From the NCBI GenBank assembly GCA_963989385.1, contig OZ022502.1, positions 53,871,454 through 53,935,453 on the forward strand: a stretch of DNA of 64,000 nt, read 5' to 3'. Positions 10,085 to 19,836 of the stretch are shown here, one piece after another. The notes under the pieces are model-generated. The model was not told where the DNA came from. It saw only the letters and a list, made by a program, of their open reading frames with translations, and searched no databases. A program made the position numbers and the translations under genes. The DNA is from Ctena decussata (lineage: Eukaryota > Mollusca > Bivalvia > Lucinida > Lucinidae). Position 1 is the first letter of the stretch. Every line of letters starts with the position of its first letter.

Positions 10085-10216
10085 TACGCTCAGTGCGTTC
10101 GAGACACGTTGAATAAGTTATAAGGTCGTCAGGCATAGGTTGGATACGTTCTGGATACGTTCGGTATAAGTTACAGGTAAGTTACCTATAAGTTAGAAAT
10201 ACGTTACGCGTACGCT
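10085..10216 (-). repeat. phased hexamer array, inverted block of element M
   Basis: Reverse-complement hexamers (TACGTT, TAAGTT, TACGCT, TGCGTT) start near 10085, 10094, 10105, 10114, 10125, 10136, 10145, 10156, 10167, 10178, 10189, 10200 and 10211. From 10145 on the step is exactly 11 bp. Confidence 0.75.
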
Positions 10217-10239
10217 CCACAATGGACCTGCTGGCTGCC

Positions 10240-10480
10240 GACGTATGTCAACGTATGATTAACTTACAAGTTACGTGCATGAACGTACGCATAACTTACC
10301 TGTTGCGTACACCAAACTTATGACTAACTTATAAACAATACGTCGGCGTACGTTGAAAATTTTATGCATGCACAAAATATTGTGCCGCATTCGACGTACA
10401 ACAACTTATGCCAACGTATTTGAGCGTGCTCGTAACTTATTCATAACGTACCCCTAACTTATTCAACGTACACCAGCGTG
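10240..10480 (+). repeat. phased hexamer arrays, right blocks of element M
   Basis: Plus-orientation hexamers at about 10240, 10250, 10261, 10272, 10282, 10293, 10304, 10315 and 10326, then a 50-bp gap with an A/T-rich spacer, then 10393, 10403, 10413, 10423, 10434, 10445, 10456, 10465 and 10475. The right inverted terminus follows. Confidence 0.75.
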
Positions 10481-10540
10481 TTTGCTAAATTTCTCATACG
10501 TCGGCATACGCTGATGCTATACGTCACTGTGTGACAGCCA

Positions 10541-11362
10541 CATAAGCAGAGAAGTCCTTAACTAAAGGGGACAATTAGCAGTCAAGCAATTATTCATATA
10601 TATGTATTTGCTTTGTATGATATACTTTACACAAATAAAAATATTTATGCATGAAATTCAGCTACAGAATTAGTACATTTTATATATGCAAATTGTTTAG
10701 GGTAAAATAGTTTTTTTTATAAACCTTTTAGATCAGTGGATTAGCATGTAGAACAATCTGTTATGATTTTTATGTATACTAATTGTTATATTATAACCGT
10801 TGAAAAGGAAGTGGTTCTGCGAACTTATTCACACTTAATTCTGACATGAGCTTTTCTCTTAAAATCTACCTTCATAAATATTACGTAATATTTGACAATG
10901 TTACCGGTTTCCAAATGTCATAAAATTCTAAAGGTATTGAGAGGATACACAGGACCTACTTTGCTAGCAATTTCAATGGTTGACAAAGACTGCAACCCTT
11001 TTAAATTTTAAGTTGAAAATCATGTTTTGGTAATTTCAGCCTTAATTATTTTATAGTTTCAGACTTTATGTTTCGAGAAAAAACATGTGTATATATCTAT
11101 TCAATCACAAATGGTATTGAAGGTATCTATAAACAGTCATTTTACAATTCTAGTTCAAAGTTTATGAAATTAAGGAAAGCATATACTTTAAGACTAAAAA
11201 AATGAATGGCAGGTATCAGGAAAAAAATGGAGTACCTCAAGGTGCTCTCCTGAGACCTAAAATACCTTTTTGAAGATACATGTAATAAATACATATTTAT
11301 AGTTGATAGGACAGTGGCACTTAGCATGCATAGTAACAAGAAAATCCAAGTGTGGGCGCATA
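10541..11362. other. AT-rich right interior of the 4-kb insertion
   Basis: No gene or recognisable family. The minus-strand open frame at 11142-11420 is AT-rich chance coding that overlaps the insertion end. Confidence 0.3.
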
Positions 11363-11377
11363 TGAGACCCCCCCCCC

Positions 11378-11491
11378 CCTTTTCATAATCAACCTCCAGG
11401 GGGAACGAAAATTTATTCAAGCGGTCTAGGTCACGTGACCTACATGGCCACCATACTCAGGTGAGCGATTCAAGGCCTCATGGCCCTCTTG
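11378..11491 (+). repeat. tandem-repeat element family I, right end
   Basis: Continues the unit broken at 7360 (CCAGGGGGAACGAAAATTTA, GTCACGTGACCTACATGGCC) and ends CAGGTGAGCGATTCAAGGCC followed by TCATGGCCCTCTTG. Confidence 0.75.
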
Positions 11492-11494
11492 TTT

Positions 11495-12010
11495 TTCTTT
11501 AGTCTCATCTATCCTGTCTACTCGCTTTCTTTCTCCCTCTCTCTGGGACACAGCACGATAAAACTGAAATAATGTGTCAAAAAGCCGTTAAACCCAAAAA
11601 CAACCAACCAACCACCAACCAACTTTTTCCTTGGATTTTAACGCTCTATCATCTAATCTTTCGCTTTATTCCCCCCGGGAGATGACTCTAAGGACTGAAG
11701 TGCTGTCTCTGTTGGGTAAAAAAGAACACGCAGCCTACCAGCCTTAACGTCACTTGTAATAGTGGAAACAGACAAAAATGTTAGGGTTATCTGACCCTTG
11801 TAGGAGGGAGTTGCGGCCGGGCGATGGTGCTTGGTAACTTGGGCGTCCTACTAATTTGGTTAATAGTAAGACAAGGGCCTTCTGTGCTTGCAGTAGGTGT
11901 GGGTGGGTGAATTGGTATTTTTTCTCTTAATTATTTTATCTCTTCTCTGTCTTCCTCTCTCCGGGGGACTGCTTGATATAGTCTGAAAGACTGTCTCAAA
12001 GAGTCGTTAA
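11495..12010 (+). mobile_element. cluster of SINE B copies
   Basis: A 3' half (11500-11625, tail AACAACCAACCAACC), a degenerate fragment (11640-11740), and a nearly complete copy (11808-12010) with GGGCGATGGTGCTTGG, GGGCGTCCTACTAATTTGG, TGTGCTTGCAGTAGGTGTGG and GACTGTCTCAAAGAG.CGTTAA. A CA/CCACC/C-rich low-complexity tract follows at 12016-12062. Confidence 0.65.
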
Positions 12011-12195
12011 CCCTCCCCCCCACACACACACACCACCACCACCAACCCCTCCCCCCCCTCCCCTCACCACGCACACTCAAAATTAAAAAAAAAAGCCCAA
12101 CCATTCTGAACCTTGTGATATATCCGTGGTTTAGTACTTTGGTTTCGTAGCATTGTGTGTATTTGTTTATATACAAGATGATGTCAAATAATTCC

Positions 12196-12412
12196 AGATA
12201 CATTTTGGTAGTATTTCAGTCTGTATCGGGCCGTCTCCCAGAGATAGAGGGAGACAGAAAAGAGAAATGACAAGCGAGAGAAAAAATATCCAAAATTACC
12301 TCCATTCGCACCTACGGCAAGCACAGTAGGCCCTTGCCCTACAATTATCCAAATTTGTAGGACGCCCCGGCACTGGAAGTTACCCAGAACCATCGCGCGA
12401 CCGCAACCACCC
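12196..12412 (-). mobile_element. SINE family B, minus-strand copy
   Basis: On the minus strand it carries GCGCGATGGTTCTGGGTAAC, GTGCCGGGGCGTCCTACAAA, TGTGCTTGCCGTAGGTGCG, a CTCTCTC-type tract and CGGCCCGATACAGACTGAAA. It forms an inverted pair with the copy at 11808-12010. Confidence 0.7.
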
Positions 12413-12479
12413 AAAATTACGTTTTGGCTAGTCTTTTAACGACAAATAGACAAATTTCTTTTTGTAAATGGTACAATGT

Positions 12480-12602
12480 TTGTTTATTGCTTCTGTTTCA
12501 ATTTATTCATTTATTTTTTATTACCTTCGACGAAGCCGCTAGGCGAAAGGAAAGCGCCTAGGCAACAACAAATTATGCACTGTTAATAATTATCTTTCCG
12601 TA
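12480..12602 (+). repeat. dispersed repeat family P, copy 2
   Basis: ACCTTCGACGAAGCCGCTAG, GGCGAAAGG and TTAATAATTATCTTTCCGTA match the family-P copy at 4195-4310. Confidence 0.5.
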
Positions 12603-12977
12603 TGCAGTCAAACCTGCATTTAGGCTGTCTTTGAAAAGAAAAACCCTGTATAAAAGAGGCCAAAACCTCAAATCTCAAAAGTAGCATTTTAGTATGCATT
12701 GTTCTGTATCAGGTTAACACCTATCCTAGGCTAGCGGTTGCATTTCTTTTTTTTTTTTTTTTTTTTTGCTGTCCTTCGGGTGCTTGCATAAGACAGGTTC
12801 AACTCAATATATAAATATATACTGTACTGTTAGGTGTTTACTATTCCCCATCCCTTCCCCCACCCTCGATCCCAATCCCGCGACACACAAACGATAGGAC
12901 TCGGACCAGGATGCGCATCCGCGTAATCTGATCAGAGCCGTTGCTTTTCAGATCAACACACCATGTAAGGACCCTAA
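12603..12977. other. spacer with poly(T) tract
   Basis: A poly(T) run lies at 12747-12768. No gene recognised; 12606-12700 (TCAAACCTGCATTTAGG...) looks like an old repeat fragment with no second copy in the window. Confidence 0.3.
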
Positions 12978-13150
12978 GAGCCAGGTTAGTTCAGTGGTTT
13001 AAGCGCTATCCTGCTGAGCAAGAGGTCGCGGGTTCGATTCCCAGCTAGAGGTGAGAATTTTTACAACCGTCCGAGGTTACATTGCACACAGCTTTACATT
13101 ATTACCATCCCATCGTCCTGATATGACTAAAACTCTGTCAGAAAGAATAC
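12978..13150 (+). mobile_element. SINE family C (tRNA-derived), plus strand
   Basis: The head has an A-box-like TTAGTTCAGTGGTTTAAGCG and a B-box-like CGGGTTCGATTCCC; the body is CATTGCACACAGCTTTACA, CATCGTCCTGATATGAC. Other copies are at 15345-15532 (-), 26138-26325 (+), 32800-32955 (+) and 50365-50490 (+). It is not a functional tRNA gene because the body continues beyond the tRNA end. Confidence 0.75.
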
Positions 13151-13169
13151 AAAATTGGAATTCATCCAC

Positions 13170-13245
13170 GCTAGCCAAGGGTACTAAGTCCACTTTCTTC
13201 CTTACGCACGTAAGGAAGAAAACGGACTTAGGACCCTTGGCTAGC
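13170..13245. repeat. imperfect palindrome, 36-bp arms
   Basis: The left arm begins GCTAGCCAAGGGTACTAAGT and the right arm is its inverted complement with about three mismatches, around a GCAC loop. It follows SINE C. Motifs of the same type (CCAAGGGTACTAA, CTTAGTACCCTAGG) reappear at 17541-17755. Confidence 0.75.
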
Positions 13246-13639
13246 TAAGACGTTTTTTTGTATGGACCCTATCTACATGCACACAATAAAGGCTCTAGCG
13301 AGAGTGCACGTATTCATAGACTGGCGTAGGGCCACTTTCATACTTGGTTGTGTTTTCGCCCTTATATTGACACAGCTGAAAGAACACTTTCAAATTGGTT
13401 CATATGTATCCTCAATGATTTCACTTTGCTTTTGAATTTGTGAAGCATACGAATTTTTCCTGCACCTCGCCTTCAAAGCTGTCAAAGTCAAACCAAAAGT
13501 GAAAGTCTCGGATTTCCTTTTAGGAAAAGGAAAGTCTCACAATATTGTTAAACTTAAGATTATTTTTGTTATCTCCCTTCGACCATAACGGCATATGAGA
13601 ATGGTTATTCGACCGCCGTGTTTATAAAGGGATACAAGT
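13246..13639. other. unannotated spacer
   Basis: No gene or clear repeat family recognised. Confidence 0.3.
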
Positions 13640-13800
13640 TTTGTGACTTCCTGTTTACTTCCCTGGACAAAAAAGCTGTTACTGGAATTGTTCTACCCTT
13701 ACGGCAAAGAATTTGCTCCTAGTGGAGAAGAAAATCTTTCCTTTAAGAGTTGATCCCATTTAGAAGGGATAGCAGGGTTGCTTTCCCGGAAATCGTGCCC
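13640..13800 (+). repeat. degenerate MITE family G, copy 1
   Basis: Core palindrome AGAATTTGCTCCTAGTGGAG...AAATCTTTCCTTTAAGAG, followed by TTGATCCCATTTAGAAGG. This core recurs at least eight more times in the window (18455, 22470, 23066, 25552, 26480, 41665, 46012, 48680). Confidence 0.55.
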
Positions 13801-13951
13801 ATTCACCCTGAAGCTTAACCCGTATCATGTTCCCTGCCTGAGCACACAGGTAATGCCCAGATCAGACTGCTCCTACGGGATGCTCCTAGAATAGTGTGAT
13901 CATGGTCCTCACTGTTTGACATTCTGTCAAGTTGCCAATACGGACTCAACT

Positions 13952-15128
13952 ACAGTCAACTATCGATATCCCGAAGACGAACTTCAGCCTAAACTGCTGA
14001 TATGTCAAAGTAAATGTTCTGGTACCTGAAAATTTACTTTTTAAGATGTCAGTAGTTTGAGATTATTGCCCTCGTGAAGTGACCTGGCAGGGCGGTGCTA
14101 GCGTTATGGATCAGTGCATTGTCAAACAGGTAATTCCTATTTTCGCCAACAATCGGAAAAATATCCGTACGCCTTCGTTAATCCTCGCCTTTCATGTTAT
14201 AAGTAATAACAGTATTTTAACCAAATCATGTAGAAAGCGTCGTGGTGTAGTGAATCTGTAGTCGGATTGCAAAGACACTCAGTGCTACGATCTAGGACAC
14301 TCAGTGCTACGATCTAGGGTTCAAATCTAGGATGAGAATACTTTTTTTTCTCTCTCTCTCTTTTTATTTTCAAACTTTATTTTCATTTCATATTTATTTG
14401 TTTTAATCATTTCATTTTAGGAGAAAAGACATTTCCAGTAATTTCTTTCGCTCGAGATAATTCAAAGTGTTAGAGTTCGACATGTCTGCATTTATAGACA
14501 CCCTGAAACTGAAAAGTGAATACCAAATCAGAAATTATTAATTCACTCATTGTTTGCTCGTGCATGCATATCACTTTTATCGAGTATAAAATACCATTAT
14601 CTACCAAATGCTCTCGTACGTTTCTGGGCATAATCAGACAAACAAAACCTCTGAAGATTTTCCTTTTTTATTATGAGCATAAAGTATATGGAGTAATCAA
14701 AACAAACGGAAATTTCTGTCAGGCAAAATAATCATTTGTTACCTGGAAACTTAAAAAGAAAGAATAAAAAAAAACTATAATTTTAGGTATATTGGAACCT
14801 TGGACCCTTATAAGATACAAAAAAAAAACGTTAGCACGTCTAGCAGAGGTCCAATACACCAACGAGGATTTACTCATTTGTGAGATAAAGCTAACAATTA
14901 AAATTCATGCATGATACGCGATGATTAACGAATACATACGAATATCTTTCCGAATTGGTTACGAAAATGTTGTTTTACCTATTTCATAATGCATTGAACC
15001 AAATCGATAGCCCCGCCCTGCCAGGTCACTTCACGTGGGCAATACAGAAGTTGAAATGTAAATAAAAATAGGAAATACATTCTTGATACTTTGAGATATC
15101 AGAGTTCGTGATATCGGGAGTTGACTGT
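13952..15128. mobile_element. MITE family K, interrupted by a 981-bp element
   Basis: The outer ends are ACAGTCAACTATCGATATC and the inverted GATATCGGGAGTTGACTGT. The left part has the family K palindrome (ACCTGAAAATTTACTTTTTA, GTCAGTAGTTTGA), also seen uninterrupted at 16378-16498 and 30360-30485. The inserted element occupies 14064-15044. Confidence 0.7.
14064..15044. mobile_element. inverted-repeat DNA element inside MITE K
   Basis: Both ends carry GTGAAGTGACCTGGCAGGGC in opposite orientation, inside TATTGCCC...GGGCAATA. The similarity continues inward for about 110 bp per side (CAGTGCATTGTC / CAATGCATTATG..., TCGTTAATCCTCGC / TCGTTAATCATCGC). The interior has a 22-bp direct duplication (GACACTCAGTGCTACGATCT at 14273-14317) and a CT/T-rich tract. 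No transposase is visible, so non-autonomous. Confidence 0.75.
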
Positions 15129-15344
15129 ACCTCATACTTTCGAAACGTCCGTTTTCATAACATTTTATTTGATTTCAATTAATTTTTATTTTCGAAAATT
15201 CAATGTAGACTCTAATCAGACGCCGCTTTGCGAATACTTACACACGTAATTCTGCATTGTCCAAACAGAAGAATCTTTCATTTTAATGATTAAATGGTAC
15301 ATGTTACACAGTTAAATATGTCCAAACATACTGTTGCTTTGACA

Positions 15345-15532
15345 ATAGACGGACGGGTAACTTGCGTTTTAACGTCCGTTTCAACGGTATTTCAGTCATA
15401 TCAGGACGATGAGAGGGTGATAAAGAAAGGACGTGTGCAATGGAACCCCGTTTACGGTTGGAAAGATTTCCGCCTCGAGCGGGGCTCGGACCCGGGATCG
15501 CTAGATCAGTAGGCCAGCTACCGGGGCTTTGA
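15345..15532 (-). mobile_element. SINE family C, minus strand
   Basis: On the minus strand it reads CCGGTAGCTGGCCTACTGAT, CGATCCCGGGTCCGAGCCCC, CATTGCACACGTCC, CATCGTCCTGATATGAC and ends in GGACGTTAAAACGC-type sequence. Confidence 0.7.
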
Positions 15533-15789
15533 CAAACGCAGCAAGATAATTATTTTTATTTTATTATTATAATTATTTTTTCCACAGCATAATCAAGTCT
15601 CTCCGTATTCCATTTGGAGTGCATGCTGAGTTCAATGTCATGCCATGACTGATTAGCAAAAACCATATATTCGCAGTCCGTCAGCATACGGTTTGCTTGT
15701 AACTTCTGTATTTAACAGGAAACATTCACTGCATCTGCTGTTAGGTACCGTGCGGTGGCCCCATACTTCATCATAGTGCACTGTGTAAT

Positions 15790-16027
15790 TGAACCGCGAC
15801 ATGAGAAAACCAACAAATGGTTGAGCGCCCAGGACTGTATCAGATCAGCCTGGGCATCCGCCCAGTATGATCAGACTCTTTGCTAAGCGCTTAAAGGGTA
15901 GCTAAGAGTCCAAGCTACCTCCATTGCGGATGGCGAAGACTCTGATCAGACTGGGCGGATGCCCAGGCTGATCTGAGTTTGCGCGGGGCGCACAACCACT
16001 TTGTTGGTTTTCTCTTGTCGCGGCTCA
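15790..16027. mobile_element. fold-back MITE family A, copy 2
   Basis: TGAACCGCGACATGAGAAAA at left and TCTCTTGTCGCGGCTCA at right; inverted blocks CAGCCTGGGCATCCGCCCAG and its complement lie inside. 238 bp. Preceding spacer 15533-15789 shows nothing recognisable. Confidence 0.85.
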
Positions 16028-16214
16028 ATATTATATTTTCTGGTGCTACGGAGCATGCATTTTATGTTGCACATTCATTATTGATCATGATCAGACTGGA
16101 TCAAATAGGCTTCTTTGGATGTCTGCTACTTTCGCTTCTTCCTTGCTACCAAAGGTCTATACTTGACCCTCGTTCACTCAAACACTGATTTCAGTTCAGT
16201 TCAGTTCAATTCTC

Positions 16215-16300
16215 CTAACGACGTACCCTAAGTGGCTCAGCAGTACGAAACCATAGTTGCACGCACTTGGCGCCGTGTGTCCGTTCAAACACAGATATCT
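16215..16300 (+). repeat. dispersed repeat family X, copy 1
   Basis: ACGACGTACCCTAAGTGGCT, ACGAAACCATAGTTGCACGC and CTTGGCGCCGTGTG parallel 24583-24660 and 43645-43730. Short, non-coding. Confidence 0.45.
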
Positions 16301-16377
16301 AAAATACCCTCTTATATATATAAAACAAAATTATACATGATGTAGTTTGCACACATGTCCTAATTTTCTTTACCATT

Positions 16378-16498
16378 CAACTCCTGCTATCTCAAACTAC
16401 TGGTATCTCAAAGTATATTTTCTATACCAGAAAATTTACTTTTAGATATCAGTAGTTTGAAGTGATCTTCTACTTTGAAATATCGAGTGTTGACTAAC
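16378..16498. mobile_element. MITE family K, uninterrupted copy
   Basis: A palindrome around CTATACCAGAAAATTTACTT with TATCTCAAACTACTGGTATC at left and GATATCAGTAGTTTGA at right; ends TATCGAGTGTTGACTA. Confidence 0.65.
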
Positions 16499-16541
16499 TT
16501 TTCAAATTTATTTACATCCTGGTCTAACACTGACCACTCAG

Positions 16542-16738
16542 ATACCTCTGCGTATCCGCGCAGTCTCAGCAGTCGTTGCAGGTGTATACTTTACAGAGTA
16601 CACCGATTCCTTAGGCCGTTGATGTTAAACGAGTACACTAAGTTGACCGCGCATCTGCAAGAGCAACAACCTACGTCATCCGACACGTCACTAATTGATC
16701 AAGCAACACCTATTCGGACAATCATCTATTCGGAATAG
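16542..16738 (+). CDS. candidate terminal coding exon, unrecognised
   Basis: After a plausible branch and acceptor (CTAAC ... ACCACTCAG, ending 16541) the frame is open for about 65 codons to TAG at 16736-16738. The peptide is not AT-biased filler (RVHRFLRPLMLNEYTKLTAH, then QEQQPTSSDTSLIDQATPIR). It would be a C-terminal exon of a plus-strand gene with no other exon found here. It could equally be a decayed exon or chance. Confidence 0.25.
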
Positions 16739-18454
16739 ACCAACAAATCTCTTTATGTTGATAACTTCTCGAGAAAAGACTGCATGCACCAAATGCATTC
16801 GAAAAAGGACAATATTTCATCATGAAATGACTTCATAAAATGTTATAGAATCCGCAAACACTTGGACTAATACATCACAATCTAAGATGTTCAAAGCATG
16901 TCTGGTCGAACTGTTTGCAAAATCAACTATATGTCGGAAGCTCGATTACATGTAGAAAGATTGTCCTTTCATTACCGTATTTGGTGCACCCAGTGGCTTT
17001 CTAGAGATTTTGAACTTTACAAGACTTATGGGAAAAATCCGAACACTGGACCATTCAAAGTGGTGTAATTTCGAAAAATACGTCACTTGCTTATGACGTA
17101 GGTTGCTAGGGCTGATCTGGACGAACACATCTCTGTTCGTACAGCCAAGGGGCAAAAGCGATGGCGCAAACTCAATTTTCCCTCAATAATCTATTTTCAT
17201 GTTTACAGGAATTGAATTTTGGCACTTCCAACCAACGCATTACAATTATTTCTAAAATACATGTAGTAGAAAGATAAATAAATAAGGCCATCAATATAAT
17301 TATTTCTTTTCAGTTGGTCAGCTTGTACTTGAACAGCATGCCTTTAAACTTTACATTTCGGATTTATATCACTTTTTTTCACGACGTCCCCGCGGACATC
17401 AATTATTTTTTTTATTTGTTTATTTTTTTTAAGTTTGTGCTAAGTTCAACAAGATGTATCTTGTCATCTTGACACTGAGGGTACAAAATATAGTTCTGTA
17501 AAAATGCTTGTAGCCTTATAATCATAGTTACTTTTCAAGATTATGTCACATGTAATGGGCCTATCTTCGCAAGCGACGGGTTATACGTCCACTTTGTCCT
17601 TACGTACTCATCTTGTTACGGATAATTTGATTGAATGCAATGGATGTTGCTCTCATCCGAGGAAATGGCGCAGTGGGAAATTCGATTTACGAATAGGCTG
17701 TCGGCCAAGGGTACTAAAGGAACAAAGCAGACTTAGTACCCTAGGGTAACGAAGATGGGGAATACATATAAACGCAGTACGGAGTCATACAATATATTCC
17801 TGTGGAGTTAATTTTGGTCCTTATGTGTACACGCGGTCATAAGCACGACTCATCCTAGGCCAAGCTATTATACATAGATATGGATAGTAAAAAAAAACAG
17901 TGCTGGCTGGCCTTGTTTTTTTCAGTTTTCATGTGGCAATAACATTTTTTCCGCTTGACGCTGAGCATATGTTAATTCCTGACTGCCGCTTTACCCGAAA
18001 GATTTTGTCTCCGGTATTAACCTATTCCGCTTAATCCTCAAAGGAACCTAATTTGCATATCGGTATGATCGCAAATCAAATATCTGACTAGTTGTGGGCT
18101 CAGTTGATGACTGTTTCATGAGATTGTTTAATCAAGCATGACATGTTCTCCGTTACTATAATCCTTTGTGGCTTTTGGCGTATCGATTCGGACTGTCTCA
18201 TCCCATTCGGTTCTTTTCTGACATTTAGTAAATCGTTGACGGCTGCTCTTCTATGCTTCAGTCCTGAAAAAAAGGTAGGATAACTGTTTATTTCCTTATA
18301 TACTCTCTCTACAATTCAGTGCATGTTATCAGGAACTACTGATACTCCAAAGAATGAAAAAATGAAAGTTTTCCTATATATTATCTAAAACAAATATGAA
18401 CGGATAAGTCGCATTTTGTTTTCCTACATGTCCTTTTTATTTATCTATTTTTTG
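16739..18454. other. spacer without recognised genes
   Basis: AT-rich. 17541-17755 contains CCAAGGGTACTAA and CTTAGTACCCTAGG, related in style to the palindrome at 13170-13245, so probably an old fold-back element. Confidence 0.3.
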
Positions 18455-18670
18455 GGAATGGGTGAACTTTGAAGAAAGGCAGCTCTGCTATTTTCAGTTT
18501 TGCCTCTAGATCATCAATTGGAGGTCAACTATAAAAGAAAACAATTTGCTCCCCATGGGTCAAATGATTCCTTTCAGAGTGAACTCTTTCTGGGAAGGAA
18601 TTTCTGTGCCCAGGACAGGAGACAGGACGTCACAAAAGTTATTTTCCTTTGTAAAAATTGCGAAAAAAAT
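18455..18670 (+). repeat. degenerate MITE family G, copy 2
   Basis: TGCTATTTTCAGTTTTGCCT, AACAATTTGCTCCCCATGGG, CACAAAAGTTATTTTCCTTT match the order of blocks in the family G copies at 23066 and 26480. Confidence 0.45.
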
Positions 18671-18919
18671 CCGGCAATATACCCCTACAGTTTAAGACAT
18701 GTTTTCTCACTCATCAGCCAGCACATTTAACTGTTTTACTATAGGAGAATAACATATTCGAATTTATGAATATTGATGTGGATGGGTTTGTAAATGTCAA
18801 TGATGTTTCAAACCTATGAAACAGACAATATGCAAATGAGCGTGACAATCAATATAAGAGTGACATTATGAGTTCAGCATTTACTCTAAATATTCCAACG
18901 GTTTTTAAATGAACCACAC

Positions 18920-19167
18920 CAGGCCCCAAGGTTATAAAACTTTTTTTTGTGCTCAACTCAGCTGAGCATGAAATTTTCTCTGCTGATAAATATGAAAATG
19001 CCAACTAATGTTGGCATTTTCATATTTATAAGCGGAGAAAATTTCATACTCAGCTAAACTAAGCATGAAAACAACTGTACTTATCAGTAATTTGCTATTT
19101 ATTAGCTGGTAAAATTTCATGCTCAGCTGAGTTGAGCATGAAAAAAGTTTTATAACCTTGGGGCCTG
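18920..19167. mobile_element. hairpin MITE family D, copy 2 (best preserved)
   Basis: 248 bp; CAGGCCCCAAGGTTATAAAA at left and the exact inverted complement at right. Inner palindromes CTCAACTCAGCTGAG and ATATGAAAATGCCAACTAAT...TTGGCATTTTCATAT. Confidence 0.9.
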
Positions 19168-19199
19168 TCTGCTCGGCAGATCAGAGTCTCTACTATTAA

Positions 19200-19434
19200 C
19201 AGTGGAGTTGGTGATCGGGCGATGGTGCTGGTTATAACTTCCAGTGCCGGGGCGTCCTACTTGTTTGGATAAAAGTAGGGCAAGGGCCTATGGTTTGCAT
19301 AGGGGCTGTTAGGATATGTTTTCTCTCGTCTATCATTTCTCTTTTCTTTCTCCCCCTTTTTGGGAGACGGCCCGATATAGACTGAAATACTGTCTCAAAG
19401 GGCCGTTAAACCCAAAACAACCAACCAGCCAACT
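19200..19434 (+). mobile_element. SINE family B, plus-strand copy (near full length)
   Basis: GATCGGGCGATGGTGCTGGT, CAGTGCCGGGGCGTCCTACT, TTTCTCTCGTCTATCATTTC, GGCCCGATATAGACTGAAAT, GGGCCGTTAAACCC and an AACAACCAACCAGCC tail. One of the best copies for defining the family. Confidence 0.8.
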
Positions 19435-19836
19435 ATATTAACAGTTTAGTGACGGCCTTAAACTGTTAGTACAGAAGGTTTAGGTTCGCGACCTTGATCT
19501 TTATTTTGATATATTAAAATGGTATCATCGGCCTACGAACAATTGATAGTTCCATGTACGAACACGTGAGTGATCGGAAATAGATATAACCTAATGCAGG
19601 ATTTTTTTTTACTTTACCTTAGGCTTTTTTGTCCCTTCATGTAGAGTTACATTCATTATCGCCCTTCCGTCGGCTCTGTATTACATTATTACTGTTGAAA
19701 GGGCCTTTATACTGCAAGTCATCAATTCAGCCATCAAACTGCAGCATTCGTTTCGTTTTCGTTGACCCTTATACAGATAGCATGAAGAATTTTTCATTGG
19801 CTCGTACTGATTATCGGCGTTATCCCCCTAACTCAT
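19435..19836. other. unannotated spacer
   Basis: No gene recognised; poly(T) at about 19602-19611. Confidence 0.3.

Larger units (their letters stand above)
9389..10540. mobile_element. inverted-repeat element M with helically spaced hexamer arrays
   Basis: The ends are imperfect inverted repeats of about 50 bp. The left runs CTGTCACAC, then CGTATGCCAACGTATGAAAA; the right end is the inverted counterpart (TTTCTCATACGTCGGCATAC ... GTGTGACAG). Between the ends, three blocks (about 9405-9700, 10085-10216 and 10240-10480) are built of the hexamer AACGTA/AACTTA (variants AGCGTA, AGCGTG) or its reverse complement, spaced 10-11 bp apart. The 4-5 bp between hexamers differ from unit to unit. A protein-like fragment lies at 9761-10048. 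No transposase is visible, so the element is presumably non-autonomous. Target duplication not resolved. Confidence 0.7.
7361..11377. mobile_element. ~4-kb insertion with oligo-G/C inverted ends
   Basis: The left end is a run of G followed by TCTCA (about 7361-7377) and the right end is TGAGA followed by a run of C (about 11363-11377), an exact inverted pair. The sequences just outside (ending ATTGTAACCAAA, resuming TTTTCATAATC) join to give one continuous unit of the surrounding family I, which shows this is a clean insertion. The interior is AT-rich. No transposase-like frame is visible; a hairpin (8899-9006) and a 1.15-kb inverted-repeat element (9389-10540) lie within it. Transposon class unknown. 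Confidence 0.6.
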
